64,000 nucleotides of DNA from Herminiimonas sp. (GCF_030655415.1 NZ_JAURVN010000014.1:1-64000); one strand, 5' to 3'. Counted from the stretch's first letter, positions 28,906 to 40,725 are shown. The notes: generated by a model from the letters alone, not told the origin. Translations and numbers: made by a program.

Positions 28906-30027
28906 TTATTTCGGTGTATCAGGAAGCGTGAAATAGAATCGAGCGCCTTTACCAATCTCGCTATTCACCATAATCGTTCCGCCATGCGCTTCGATAAAAG
29001 TTTTACAGATGGTGAGCCCCAAGCCCATATCGGATAAATTTATACTTTCGGTCTCAAGCTTTTCAAATACTTGTCCGAGTCTATCTTCTGAAATACCACT
29101 GCCGTTATCAGCCACTGCGCACTCGACCACGGAGCCAACGCGGTTGGCCGTAATAATTATTTCGCCGTTCGGTGTATGCCTGATCGCATTGGCAATGAGA
29201 TTTTGAAATACTCGACGCAGTAAAGAAGCATCAGCGAAAACGGCCAAGTCTTCAGGAACATTATTGATGATGCTTGTACTTCCTGAGCCCGCTACCGGAT
29301 TTAAATCAAATACCAACGATTCCACCAATGGCCAAAGATCGAATTGCCGGCGTTCCATCTTGATGCCGGTTTCGGTTTCGAGGTTGATATTCTCTTCCAG
29401 AATCTTGTTGACCTGATTGGTGAGATAGCCAGCGTTACGTTGCAAGGTCTTGATTGAACGATTGAGACGATCGACGGGCGGATTGTCTTGCGACATCACT
29501 CTCTCCAGGAGCTGAGAGGACAAGATAATCGCATTCAAAGGCGTGCGTAAATCATGAGTGATGAAGGCCAGATAATCTTCACGCCGTCTTTGTATATCGA
29601 TGTTTTGCTGATCGACATATGCTTTGATCGCGGAAGCAATGGCTGCATCTAAAGTGTCGTTCAAAAATTGAACTGCTTTACCCACAAGTATTACGTTATG
29701 TTTTTCGGCTAACTCGTGAATGCAGTTACGCAAAATATTGTATTCGGCCACAACTTCTTCAACTTCAAAGCCGTTTTCCAGACGCTGAAGACCGTGTGTC
29801 GTCGACGAGCCTTCAGTAATCTGTGAATGAATTGCTTCGCTATCGGCGAGTGCTAGAGCAAAGGCTAATTCATTCAGCAGTACAGGAATGTGATCGTTTA
29901 AGGTGGGCTTATCCAGGGATTTGGCTGCCGGCAATTCACGAACCTTCATGCGCCAGTAGGCCAAGAGCGCTTCCTGATGTGCGTCGATTAAAGCCGCAAG
30001 CTCTTTGGTTGCGTTGAACTGTTGCAT
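28906..30027 (-). CDS. Sensor histidine kinase with RsbRD-like N-terminus
   Basis: This 373-residue protein has no membrane segments. The N-terminal 140 residues are helical and resemble the RsbRD_N/RsbR co-antagonist domain (LLAYWRMKVREL, GLQRLENGFEVEEVVAEYNILR). A HisKA domain follows (about 155-220; phospho-His in FITHDLRTPLNAI), then HATPase_c (about 255-370: NLIANAIRHTPNG, DNGSGISEDRLG, GLGLTICK). It is a cytosolic kinase, possibly sensing a soluble signal. It is divergent from a single-domain response regulator 211 bases away, its likely partner. Confidence 0.9.
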   Translation of the reverse strand: MQQFNATKELAALIDAHQEALLAYWRMKVRELPAAKSLDKPTLNDHIPVLLNELAFALALADSEAIHSQITEGSSTTHGLQRLENGFEVEEVVAEYNILRNCIHELAEKHNVILVGKAVQFLNDTLDAAIASAIKAYVDQQNIDIQRRREDYLAFITHDLRTPLNAIILSSQLLERVMSQDNPPVDRLNRSIKTLQRNAGYLTNQVNKILEENINLETETGIKMERRQFDLWPLVESLVFDLNPVAGSGSTSIINNVPEDLAVFADASLLRRVFQNLIANAIRHTPNGEIIITANRVGSVVECAVADNGSGISEDRLGQVFEKLETESINLSDMGLGLTICKTFIEAHGGTIMVNSEIGKGARFYFTLPDTPK

Positions 30028-30238
30028 TTATTACTTTCGTTATTAGCCGTGCACTGATTTGAAACGGTTTACTACTGATTTTTCGGTCTTGCAGACTTGT
30101 CAAAAGCCACTTACCGGAAAGAAAATATCTGATCTGCTATGTGCTCGAACGCACAGAAACTTCCCATTTAGCAACGCAGTATTAGTATAAGCAAGTATGA
30201 GACATGTAAAAATAAGCTAACAATAATAATCATACTTT

Positions 30239-30601
30239 ATGGCACATACCATCCTCGTTGTAGACGACGAAATAGCTTTGGCCGAAGTCCTCGCGAATAT
30301 ACTTGAATATTACGGTTATGCGGTATTAACCGCAGGGGACGGGCTAGAAGCGTTGAATATAGTCAAACAGAATCAAATTGATTTGATCATTAGCGACTAT
30401 ATGATGCCCAGGTTTAATGGCATTGAGCTTCACCATCGTATTTGCGCCGATCAAAGTACATCTGGCATACCGATGATCATGATGAGCGCTCTTCCTGGGG
30501 ATTTAAAAGATTTGCCGGTTTATGCAATTCTGAAAAAACCTTTTCCAGTAGACGAGTTGATGGAAAATGTGGCGCTCGCCTTGAAGAATACTCAGTCCTA
30601 G
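30239..30601 (+). CDS. Single-domain response regulator
   Basis: This is a 120-residue receiver (REC) domain alone. It has the acidic pair in VVDDE, the phospho-acceptor Asp in IISDYMMP, the conserved Ser (MMSALPG) and the Lys in ILKKPFPVDEL. With no output domain it should act through protein contact, as CheY-type regulators do. ATG at 30239 opens into MAHTILVVDDE. It is divergently paired with the histidine kinase. Confidence 0.92.
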   Translation: MAHTILVVDDEIALAEVLANILEYYGYAVLTAGDGLEALNIVKQNQIDLIISDYMMPRFNGIELHHRICADQSTSGIPMIMMSALPGDLKDLPVYAILKKPFPVDELMENVALALKNTQS

Positions 30602-30659
30602 TTGTCCATCAAGCAATTTCATAGTCATAAAAAGCTTGCGCTTTCTTCAAATCAGGAGC

Positions 30660-30767
30660 ATTATCAGTTCGCGGTGAGTTAACTCGCCCAAGGTTTTGCA
30701 CTTTCCACTATAGGACTGGCGAAACCCTCATATGAAGCCTGCTACCTTTTGGTCGCGGGCTTTTTTG
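30660..30767 (+). ncRNA. Possible small RNA or structured 3' UTR ending in a terminator
   Basis: This gap after the response regulator holds a palindrome around GAGTTAACTC (near 30676-30685), extended by GGTG and CGCC-type pairs. A second structured stretch follows, then a good terminator. It could be an independent sRNA or the response-regulator 3' UTR. No match to a named RNA family was recognised. Confidence 0.25.
30736..30767 (+). terminator. Rho-independent terminator
   Basis: AGCCTGCTACC (30736-30746) pairs with GGTCGCGGGCT (30751-30761), with one wobble and one mismatch around TTTT, followed by TTTTTG. It ends the response-regulator transcript or a small RNA. Confidence 0.8.
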
Positions 30768-30897
30768 TTTCTGCTACGTTTTTATTGTGAATTGGCACGT
30801 AAAACTAAACGCTAATGCCGGCTCTGGCCTGCGGATTCAAGCCCTCGCTAGCGCTATCTCTAATACTCCACTGCTTGGCATTTAGATCGTGCTTAAA

Positions 30898-31815
30898 CTA
30901 AACCGAATTCTGAGCATCGAATTCTGCTTTAGCAAATAACTCTGCAGTCCACTCAGCAAAGGCGCGCACTTTTGCCGATAAATGGCGATTTGGTGGATAC
31001 AAAATCCATACAGGTACAACTTCAGACATATAGCCCTCAAGCACTGGGACTAATTGGCCCGACGCCGTATATTCATTCGCGATGAATGCGGGGAGTTGTA
31101 TCAGGCCTATGCCCGAGCATGCGGCAACCGCACAGATATCGAAATCGTTGATGGCGACGCGTTGCCGGCCTTCGATCATGGTTTGTACTTTGTCCTGTTC
31201 ATAAATAAACGGATAAGTCTTGCCGGTTTTGGATGAGAAAAAATTGACGACTTGATGACGTTCCAGTTCTTCCAGATTTTTCGGCGTACCGTGTTTGGCA
31301 ATGTAGGACGGCGCTGCGTAGGTGATCATGCGAAATTCGCCTAGTCGGCGTGCGACTAGCGATTCATCGTTGATTTCACCGCCACGGATTACGCAATCGA
31401 TACCTTCATTGATCAGATCGACGGGTCTATCGGAGCATCCCATTTCGAGATCGATTTCTGGATAACGAGTGAAGAAATCGGCCAGTGCCGGGGCGATGAT
31501 GCGGCGTCCGACTGCGCCAGGTACGTCGACGCGCAATCTGCCTTTTGGTGTCATCGCCGCATGGCTGACGGCGGCTTCGGTTTCTTCCAGTTCACCTAAT
31601 AAACGTATCGCGCGTTCGTAATAGCCTGCACCTTCCGGCGTGACGCTGACGTGGCGTGTGGTGCGATTCAGCAATTTGACGCGCAAGCGTTTTTCCAATG
31701 CGATCACTTGCGCCGATACGGTTGCCTTCGGTAGATTCAGTGAAACGGCAGCTTTGGTGAAGCTCGTTAGTTCAACCACGCGCGTAAAGGCCAGCATTGT
31801 GTCGAAGCGATCCAT
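30898..31815 (-). CDS. LysR-family transcriptional regulator
   Basis: This 305-residue regulator has an N-terminal winged helix-turn-helix (about 1-60: FTRVVELTSFTKAAVSLNLPKATVSAQVIALEKRL, then LLNRTTRHVSVTPEG) and a periplasmic-binding-protein-like effector domain (about 90-300). It belongs to the CrgA/DmlR-like group common in Burkholderiales. It is divergent from a glutathione S-transferase gene, its probable target, with 147 bases between the starts. The effector is unknown. Confidence 0.92.
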   Translation of the reverse strand: MDRFDTMLAFTRVVELTSFTKAAVSLNLPKATVSAQVIALEKRLRVKLLNRTTRHVSVTPEGAGYYERAIRLLGELEETEAAVSHAAMTPKGRLRVDVPGAVGRRIIAPALADFFTRYPEIDLEMGCSDRPVDLINEGIDCVIRGGEINDESLVARRLGEFRMITYAAPSYIAKHGTPKNLEELERHQVVNFFSSKTGKTYPFIYEQDKVQTMIEGRQRVAINDFDICAVAACSGIGLIQLPAFIANEYTASGQLVPVLEGYMSEVVPVWILYPPNRHLSAKVRAFAEWTAELFAKAEFDAQNSV

Positions 31816-31962
31816 CGCGTTTTTCCGTTATCGATTAAAGTTGTTGTGATTCTAGTGTATTTATCCCGGCTGTTTGATGGAAGCAGGGAACCTATGCTTT
31901 GCGTAGAGACTCTTTTTTACGTTGGTATCAAGTGCCGTCTATTTTATTCAACAGGAAATCGC

Positions 31963-32598
31963 ATGATTACTCTCTATACGTGGACCACGCCTAATGGGCG
32001 CAAACCGGCAATCATGCTGGAAGAACTGGGCGTGCCTTATCAGGTGAAGACGATCAATATCGGCAAGGACGAGCAGTTCGCGCCATCTTTTCTCGCTATT
32101 TCGCCGAACAATAAAATCCCTGCGATTGTGGATGAGGATGCAGAAGGCGGGCCGCTGGCAATTTTTGAGAGCGGTGCGATTCTGACTTATCTGGCGGAAA
32201 AACACGGTCGCTTTCTGGATGCTTCCGGTCCTACGCGTTATAAAACTTTGGAGTGGTTGCATTGGCAGATCGGCGGACTGGGGCCGATGCTGGGGCAGCT
32301 CGGATTTTTCGGTGTGCGCTCCAAGGATAAATCGCCATTGGCTATCGATCGCTTTGTCGAAGAGTCTGATCGCTTGTTGAGCGTGATGGAAAAACGCTTG
32401 GCGACTAACACTTATCTGGCTGGCGACGACTATACGATTGCCGACATTGCATGCTATCCGTGGACGATTGCGGCGACGACTTATTTGAAAGACGTGCTGG
32501 CGGAAAGTTTGGCGACCAAGCCGGCGGTGCATCGCTGGCTAAAAACGGTGGGTGAACGTCCAGCAGTTCAACGCGGTATGGCGGTGCCGAAAGTTTGA
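31963..32598 (+). CDS. yfcG: Glutathione S-transferase, YfcG-like
   Basis: This 211-residue protein has a thioredoxin-fold N-domain (TWTTPNGRKPAIMLEELGVPYQ, SPNNKIPAIVD, FESGAILTYLAEKHG) and an all-helical C-domain (WLHWQIGGLGPMLGQ, YTIADIACYPW). These stretches match E. coli YfcG, a Nu-class enzyme that acts as a glutathione-dependent disulfide reductase. ATG 31963 is chosen for its AGGAAAT ribosome site and fit to the family start; the frame opens 39 codons earlier, without homology. It is divergent from a LysR gene. Confidence 0.88.
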   Translation: MITLYTWTTPNGRKPAIMLEELGVPYQVKTINIGKDEQFAPSFLAISPNNKIPAIVDEDAEGGPLAIFESGAILTYLAEKHGRFLDASGPTRYKTLEWLHWQIGGLGPMLGQLGFFGVRSKDKSPLAIDRFVEESDRLLSVMEKRLATNTYLAGDDYTIADIACYPWTIAATTYLKDVLAESLATKPAVHRWLKTVGERPAVQRGMAVPKV

Positions 32599-32620
32599 TG
32601 CGGTAATCGCAGTCATAAAT

Positions 32621-32654
32621 AAAAAGAGATCGATAGAAATATCGATCTCTTTTT
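32621..32654. terminator. Bidirectional terminator after the GST gene
   Basis: AAAAAGAGATCGAT (32621-32634) and ATCGATCTCTTTTT (32641-32654) are a perfect 14-base pair around a 6-base loop. T-runs on both strands serve the GST gene; the convergent tetR gene ends 50 bases further on. Confidence 0.93.
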
Positions 32655-32704
32655 CATTCCGAGGCTGAAATCGCATGCAAGTTATGCCCCCTCAAAATGG
32701 CCGT

Positions 32705-33334
32705 TTATTTAGGAGCCGGCCAGGCACGCATCGCCGTTGCGGCGATCGCAAGTAGTTTGTCGCGATCGACATGATCTCTTGCCTGTGTCGACATCCCTTG
32801 AATCACCGTCCAGTAAAAATTGGCGAGTCCGCTTGCGTCGGTATCAGGTGGCAGCTCGCCATCTTTGACCCCTGTTTCCACTCTAGTGCGGATCATGTTT
32901 TCGACATGGTCGCGACGTTCTATCATCGCGTGCTGCACGTGTTCGGAAGAAGCGGAACAATTGGTTGCCGCTGTATTGACCAGACAGCCAGGTGGATGGC
33001 TCGGGCATGTGAAATCTACCGCGGCACTTTGCAGCAATCGTTCTATTGCATCACGTGCTCTTGGCGCCTGATTGAACAAGCAAAGCAGGGCATCGCAATT
33101 TTTGGACGAATAACGTTCGATTGCTTCCAGAAAAAGTTTTTCCTTGTCGCCAAATGCGGCATACAAACTCGGCGGCGTAATACCCATCGCCGAGGTCAGT
33201 TCACTCAAGGACGCGGCTTCATAACCGTAACGCCAAAACACCAGCATCGCGCGTTCGAGCGCAACTTCGCGATCGAATGAAAGCGGCCGGCCGGTTTTTT
33301 TGCGCGGCTTTTCGGATTTATTTTCTATTTCCAT
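32705..33334 (-). CDS. TetR-family repressor of the RND efflux locus
   Basis: This 209-residue regulator has an N-terminal helix-turn-helix (about 22-65: ALERAMLVFWRYGYEAASLSELTSAMGITPPSLYAAFGDKEKLF) of the AcrR/NemR-like TetR group and a ligand-binding C-domain with several Cys (FTCPSHPPGCLV, NCSAS). ATG 33334 is used; an in-frame start nine codons earlier is possible. It is divergent from the efflux operon, and paired TAGTGATCG sites sit at its own start and further into the intergenic region. It is therefore the likely repressor of both units. Confidence 0.9.
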   Translation of the reverse strand: MEIENKSEKPRKKTGRPLSFDREVALERAMLVFWRYGYEAASLSELTSAMGITPPSLYAAFGDKEKLFLEAIERYSSKNCDALLCLFNQAPRARDAIERLLQSAAVDFTCPSHPPGCLVNTAATNCSASSEHVQHAMIERRDHVENMIRTRVETGVKDGELPPDTDASGLANFYWTVIQGMSTQARDHVDRDKLLAIAATAMRAWPAPK

Positions 33335-33410
33335 AGTGATCGATAGTAAACCTCTTGACACGCGAAAACAAGCTCTATAAAGTCACAAACTTAATTCGTA
33401 GTGATCGCTA
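33334..33410. promoter_or_regulatory. Candidate TetR operators and promoter
   Basis: TAGTGATCGATA (33334-33345) and TAGTGATCGCTA (33399-33410) are two copies of a palindromic motif centred on GATC, 65 bases apart; the second is 10/12 symmetric. Between them lies TTGACA (33355-33360) with TAAAGT 17 bases on (33378-33383), a fair promoter toward the efflux genes. One site covers the tetR start codon. Confidence 0.6.
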
Positions 33411-33534
33411 TTAAATATGACGGCGGCATGACAGCTGCCGTTTTCCACACGGTATTTCTTACAAAGATGATTAAAGATCATCAATTTTTGCGTCAAATAT
33501 GATCGACTGTCCAATATTTATAGATAGTTCTTCA

Positions 33535-33550
33535 TAAATAGCGCTATTTA
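33535..33550. repeat. 16-bp perfect palindrome upstream of the efflux operon
   Basis: TAAATAGCGCTATTTA reads the same on both strands. It lies 60 bases before the first gene of the efflux operon and differs from the GATC-centred sites, so it may bind a second regulator. Confidence 0.6.
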
Positions 33551-33611
33551 TCTTTAATCGATGGATTCCTATACTCCACCCCATCGAATCAAGTTTTACG
33601 GGAGCAACAAA

Positions 33612-33818
33612 ATGAAAAATCAAATTTCAAGACGAATTTCTCATCACTTATATCAAGCAAGCGCGGTCGCAGCAAGCACATTGGTGCTTTCTGTTGCAAT
33701 GCAAAACGGCGCTTTCCAGGATGCAATTTTTGACGGCGCTTTAACCGGCGGCGCGATGTGGGCCAGCGCAACTTCCGTCAATGCTTTTGCGCAATCGACA
33801 CCGGTGGAGCATCACTGA
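33612..33818 (+). CDS. Small exported peptide at the head of the efflux operon
   Basis: This 68-residue product is unrecognised. It starts MKNQISRRIS, has a hydrophobic stretch near 16-32 and ends with an AFA-QS motif at 58-62, so much of it could be an unusual long signal sequence or a membrane peptide. ATG 33612 follows a GGGAG ribosome site; an earlier in-frame ATG (33561) has none. Its stop is one base before the ATG of the lipase-like gene, so the two are coupled. It may be a leader peptide or a small pump accessory. Confidence 0.6.
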   Translation: MKNQISRRISHHLYQASAVAASTLVLSVAMQNGAFQDAIFDGALTGGAMWASATSVNAFAQSTPVEHH

Positions 33819-33819
33819 G

Positions 33820-34659
33820 ATGAGTTTGACCGGCACAGTTCAGCGCAGTTCAGCTTTTGGTCCTTGGACCACGTCGTTTAAAACGTCGGTACAGTCACGC
33901 GAAATCGGTTTGCGCGTGTTTGGCAAAAACGGAGTTAAAGACAGCGCGAAAAGTGGGCCGGCAGAATTGTTGCCATTAGTGATTTATTTCCACGGTGGCT
34001 TCTTCACTTGTGGCGCGGTGGAAGATGCCGATGGCATTGCCCACGCATTGTCGGAAAAAGCAGTTGTCGTAGCAGTGGACTATCCGCTGGCTGGCAACGA
34101 CTCTTTTCTCGATATCACCGAAGTTGCATTCGAAGCCTTGCAATGGGCGTATGACCACGCCGCGGGCTTGGGTGCAGACGGCACGCGCGTGATGGTGGCC
34201 GGTGATCAGGCTGGCGGCAATCTGGCCGCTGCCGTCGCGATGATCGCACGCGATAGATTGACGCCAACTACACGCGGCATCTGCCTCAAAGGCCAGATCC
34301 TGATCACGCCGATGCTGGATCCGACTCAATCATCCAAGTCCATGAAGGCACTCGGCAAATGTGTTTGCCAAGAAGGTTGGGCGGCTTATCTGCCATCGAC
34401 CAGCGACGCTTTGCATCCGTATGCAGCGCCAGCGCAATCGCGTCGTCTTGGCGGTTTGGTGCCGGCATTAGTTATCACTGCGCAGAACGATGCATTGCGC
34501 GATGAAGCTGAACAGTACGCATCGAGTTTGATCGCTGCCGGCGTGCCGGTACAGGTGCGCCGCTTTGCCGCAGAAAGCGGGCAACTGGTTGATCCGACTC
34601 ACGCAAGTTTTTCATCCGTCATCTCAACGATTAAGCAATTTATTCAGGATCCAGCCTGA
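33820..34659 (+). CDS. Lipase-like alpha/beta-hydrolase (HSL family) lacking catalytic Ser and His
   Basis: This 279-residue protein has the hormone-sensitive-lipase fold: the oxyanion motif HGG (H58-G60, YFHGGFF), a nucleophile elbow and the acid motif DALRDE (D224). The elbow reads GDQAGG, with Gln130 in place of the nucleophilic Ser. The position of the catalytic His, about 30 residues after D224, reads ESGQL, with Gly254. Hydrolysis is thus unlikely. A lipase-like gene (llpE) occupies the same place in the Burkholderia ceoAB-opcM efflux operon. It follows the small peptide gene by one base. Confidence 0.85.
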   Translation: MSLTGTVQRSSAFGPWTTSFKTSVQSREIGLRVFGKNGVKDSAKSGPAELLPLVIYFHGGFFTCGAVEDADGIAHALSEKAVVVAVDYPLAGNDSFLDITEVAFEALQWAYDHAAGLGADGTRVMVAGDQAGGNLAAAVAMIARDRLTPTTRGICLKGQILITPMLDPTQSSKSMKALGKCVCQEGWAAYLPSTSDALHPYAAPAQSRRLGGLVPALVITAQNDALRDEAEQYASSLIAAGVPVQVRRFAAESGQLVDPTHASFSSVISTIKQFIQDPA

Positions 34660-34737
34660 TCCAGCATTTTGGGCAACAGCCATTTCATTTCATTTTTCAC
34701 ATACACATCTTTACTTAAGTCTTCAGGGGAATAAAAA

Positions 34738-35958
34738 ATGCAAAACTCCATCTCATCACGTTTCTCACGCAGCACGATCGCCATCGCAATCGGTGTTCTC
34801 TTCGTCATTGGCGTTGCCACCGTATCGTTGACCGGTCATGCAGAAAAATCTGCGCCGACTGCGCCGCCAGCAACACCAGTTACCGTTGCGAATGTGCTTG
34901 AGCGTTCGGTCACCGAGTGGGACGATTTTTCCGGCAGGGTTGAAGCAGTAGAGCGTGTTGAAATTCGTCCACGTATATCCGGCACCATCGACGCAGTACA
35001 TTTTCAAGATGGCCAGTTGGTAAAAAAAGGCGCATTGCTGTTCACGATTGATCCGCGTCCTTACAAAGCTGAACTGGCGCGCGCCGAGGCTGCTCGTGCA
35101 GGCGCATCAGCCCGCTTGTCCCTGGCGAAAACAGAATTGGAACGCACCAAACGTTTGCTGGAAGATCGCGCAGTCGCACAACGCGAACTTGATCAACGTG
35201 AAAACGCATTGCACGAAGCCGACGCCAATCTGAAATCTGCCGATGCTGCAGTACTGACCGCACGCTTGAATCTGCAATACACCGAAATCACTGCGCCAGT
35301 CGCTGGTCGTGTCTCGCGTGCCGAGATCACGGTCGGCAATCTGGTCGCAACTGGCCCGACGGCACCAACGCTGACGACGCTGGTTTCTGTCTCGCCGGTG
35401 TATGTCAATTTTGAAATCGACGAACCAACTTACATCCGTTATTCAAGCGCTGGTGCTGTTGGTAACACCGGCGTGAATCGCGTGCCGGTTGCGATGGGCC
35501 TGACCAGCGAAGATGGTTATCCACGTCAAGGCCATGTCAAATCTTTCGACAACCGCGTTGATACCGGCTCCGGCACGATTCGCGTCCGCGCCGTATTCGA
35601 TAACGAAAACGGCAGCTTGACGCCAGGCATGTACGCACGCGTACGCACCGGTGATTCCAACGCGAAAAATGCCTTGTTGATTGATGACAAGGCAGTCGGT
35701 ACCGATCAAGACAAAAAATACGTGATGGTAGTCGGCACTGATAACAAGGCCGTGTATCGCCAAATCACATTAGGACCAATCGTCGACGGTTTGCGTGTCG
35801 TACGTACCGGCTTGAAAAAAGATGAACGCATCGTCGTGAACGGTTTGCAACGCATCCGTCCGAATGACATCGTCGCACCGGAAGCGGTAGCGATGGACGC
35901 CAAAGTTGCGAGTGCGAACAAGGCGGCAGGGAAGGGCACTGCAGTTGCAGTGAACTAA
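34738..35958 (+). CDS. RND efflux membrane fusion protein (MexE/CeoA type)
   Basis: This 406-residue periplasmic adaptor links the inner-membrane pump to the outer-membrane channel. An N-terminal hydrophobic segment (about 14-35) anchors or exports it. The first barrel-sandwich half (EIRPRISGTIDAVHFQDGQLVKKGALLFTIDPRPYKAEL) is followed by an alpha-hairpin (about 105-175), the second lipoyl half (ITAPVAGRVSRAEITVGNLV), then beta-barrel and membrane-proximal domains. No lipobox Cys is visible. Start is ATG 34738, just after GGGGAAT. It is the third gene in the operon. Confidence 0.94.
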   Translation: MQNSISSRFSRSTIAIAIGVLFVIGVATVSLTGHAEKSAPTAPPATPVTVANVLERSVTEWDDFSGRVEAVERVEIRPRISGTIDAVHFQDGQLVKKGALLFTIDPRPYKAELARAEAARAGASARLSLAKTELERTKRLLEDRAVAQRELDQRENALHEADANLKSADAAVLTARLNLQYTEITAPVAGRVSRAEITVGNLVATGPTAPTLTTLVSVSPVYVNFEIDEPTYIRYSSAGAVGNTGVNRVPVAMGLTSEDGYPRQGHVKSFDNRVDTGSGTIRVRAVFDNENGSLTPGMYARVRTGDSNAKNALLIDDKAVGTDQDKKYVMVVGTDNKAVYRQITLGPIVDGLRVVRTGLKKDERIVVNGLQRIRPNDIVAPEAVAMDAKVASANKAAGKGTAVAVN

Positions 35959-35997
35959 GCCGCCTTTGTTCAGAACATTTAAAAAGAAGAAACTGAC

Positions 35998-39213
<3,216 letters not shown>

Positions 39214-39215
39214 TC

Positions 39216-40676
39216 ATGAAAAAATTTAATTTAACTCTGACAGCTCTAGTCGCAGCATTAGTACTCGCGGGTTGCTCTACAGCGAAACCGCCAGATCAGG
39301 TCAAACTCGATTTGCCTACGCAATATCGTGAAAAGTCTGATCAGCTGGATGGCGCATGGAAAGTCGCAGCACCAGCCGACAACAAAGATCGCGGTGCATG
39401 GTGGACTGTGTATGGCGATAATGATCTGGGCAATTTGATCGTCGAAGCGACCAACTCAAATCCTAATTTGGCAATGGCGCTGTCTCGCGTAAAAGATGCA
39501 CGCGCTACGGCCGGTGTGGTCGATGCTGATCGCGGGGTGCAAGTTGACGTCGGCGTAGGTCCAACTCGCGTTGGCAATGCACAGACAACATCGACCACTT
39601 ATCGTGCGCCTTTGTCGTTTTCTTATGAAGTCGATTTGTTTGGTCGCTTGTCCGATTCCAGCCGTGCTGCACGACTGGATGCAGAAGGGCAGGAAGCCGC
39701 TTATCGTTCAGTCTTGCTTGCATTGCAGTCTGATGTCGCGCAACTGTATTTCACGATACGTTCACTCGATTCGGAAATCGAAGTTCTGCAAAAAACCATC
39801 GCCTTGCGCCAAGAAGGACTGGATCTTGCACAGCGTCGTTTTGATGCAGGTGACACCAGCGAGCTGGATGTTGCTCAGGCAAAAACCGAATGGGCAACCA
39901 CCAGCGCCGAGTTGGAAGGCGTCAATCGTGAACGTGCACGCAGCGATCACGCCCTGGCAATTTTGCTCGGCAAAGCGCCAGCTGAATTTACCCTGGTTGT
40001 CGCACCGTTCAATGCGCCTATCGTGACAGTACCGGCTGGCTTGCCATCCGATTTGCTGGAACGTCGCCCAGATATTGCACAGGCGCAGCGTCAACTTGCT
40101 GCATCGAGTGCACGTATCGGCGCAGCCAAGGCAGCATTTTTTCCTAAGCTGTTGTTGACGGGTTCAGCTGGTTACGAATCCAACGAATTGCGCGACCTGT
40201 TTAAATGGTCGAGCCGTAGCTGGATGCTGGGACCAGTAGTTGGCACCATGTTGTCGCTGCCATTGTTTGATGGCGGTCGCAACAAATCCAACCTCGCACG
40301 TGCCGATGCAAACTACGAAGGCATGGTCGCCAACTATAGACAGCAAGTGCTGGTTGGCTTCCGCGACGTCGAAGATAATTTGAGCGCACTGCGTACACTC
40401 GATAGACAAATGGTGTTCGAAGAGCAGGCAATCAAATCGGCGCAACTTGCTGCACGCCTGGCAGATTCACGCTATCGCAATGGTTCGGCTAGCTACTTTG
40501 AAGTGATCGATGCGCAACGTACCAACCTGTCGTCGCAACGTTCACGCGTACGTAGTGCAGGTCAACGTGCCGTAGCTTCAGTCGGTTTGATCCGTGCACT
40601 GGGTGGCGGTTGGGAATCACCGTTGCAGCAGGCACAGTCAGCGCAACAGGACGTGCCGCAGCTAGCAAAACAGTAA
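39216..40676 (+). CDS. Outer-membrane efflux channel lipoprotein (OprM/NodT family)
   Basis: This 486-residue TolC-like channel forms the outer-membrane exit of the pump. It has a lipobox (VLAGC, Cys near residue 20) and the NodT-type duplicated helical domains, with signature stretches WWTVYGD, YEVDLFGRL, DLLERRPDIAQAQRQL and RYRNGSASYFEVIDAQR. ATG 39216 gives a proper signal sequence; TTG two codons earlier overlaps the pump stop. A strong terminator follows, ending the five-gene operon. Confidence 0.94.
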   Translation: MKKFNLTLTALVAALVLAGCSTAKPPDQVKLDLPTQYREKSDQLDGAWKVAAPADNKDRGAWWTVYGDNDLGNLIVEATNSNPNLAMALSRVKDARATAGVVDADRGVQVDVGVGPTRVGNAQTTSTTYRAPLSFSYEVDLFGRLSDSSRAARLDAEGQEAAYRSVLLALQSDVAQLYFTIRSLDSEIEVLQKTIALRQEGLDLAQRRFDAGDTSELDVAQAKTEWATTSAELEGVNRERARSDHALAILLGKAPAEFTLVVAPFNAPIVTVPAGLPSDLLERRPDIAQAQRQLAASSARIGAAKAAFFPKLLLTGSAGYESNELRDLFKWSSRSWMLGPVVGTMLSLPLFDGGRNKSNLARADANYEGMVANYRQQVLVGFRDVEDNLSALRTLDRQMVFEEQAIKSAQLAARLADSRYRNGSASYFEVIDAQRTNLSSQRSRVRSAGQRAVASVGLIRALGGGWESPLQQAQSAQQDVPQLAKQ

Positions 40677-40692
40677 AGTTGTAAACTCAAAG

Positions 40693-40725
40693 AAAGCCAG
40701 ACAGGTTTTGCTGTCTGGCTTTTTT
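40693..40725 (+). terminator. Rho-independent terminator of the efflux operon
   Basis: AAAGCCAGACAG (40693-40704) and CTGTCTGGCTTT (40711-40722) form a perfect 12-base stem with a 6-base loop, followed by more T's. Confidence 0.93.
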
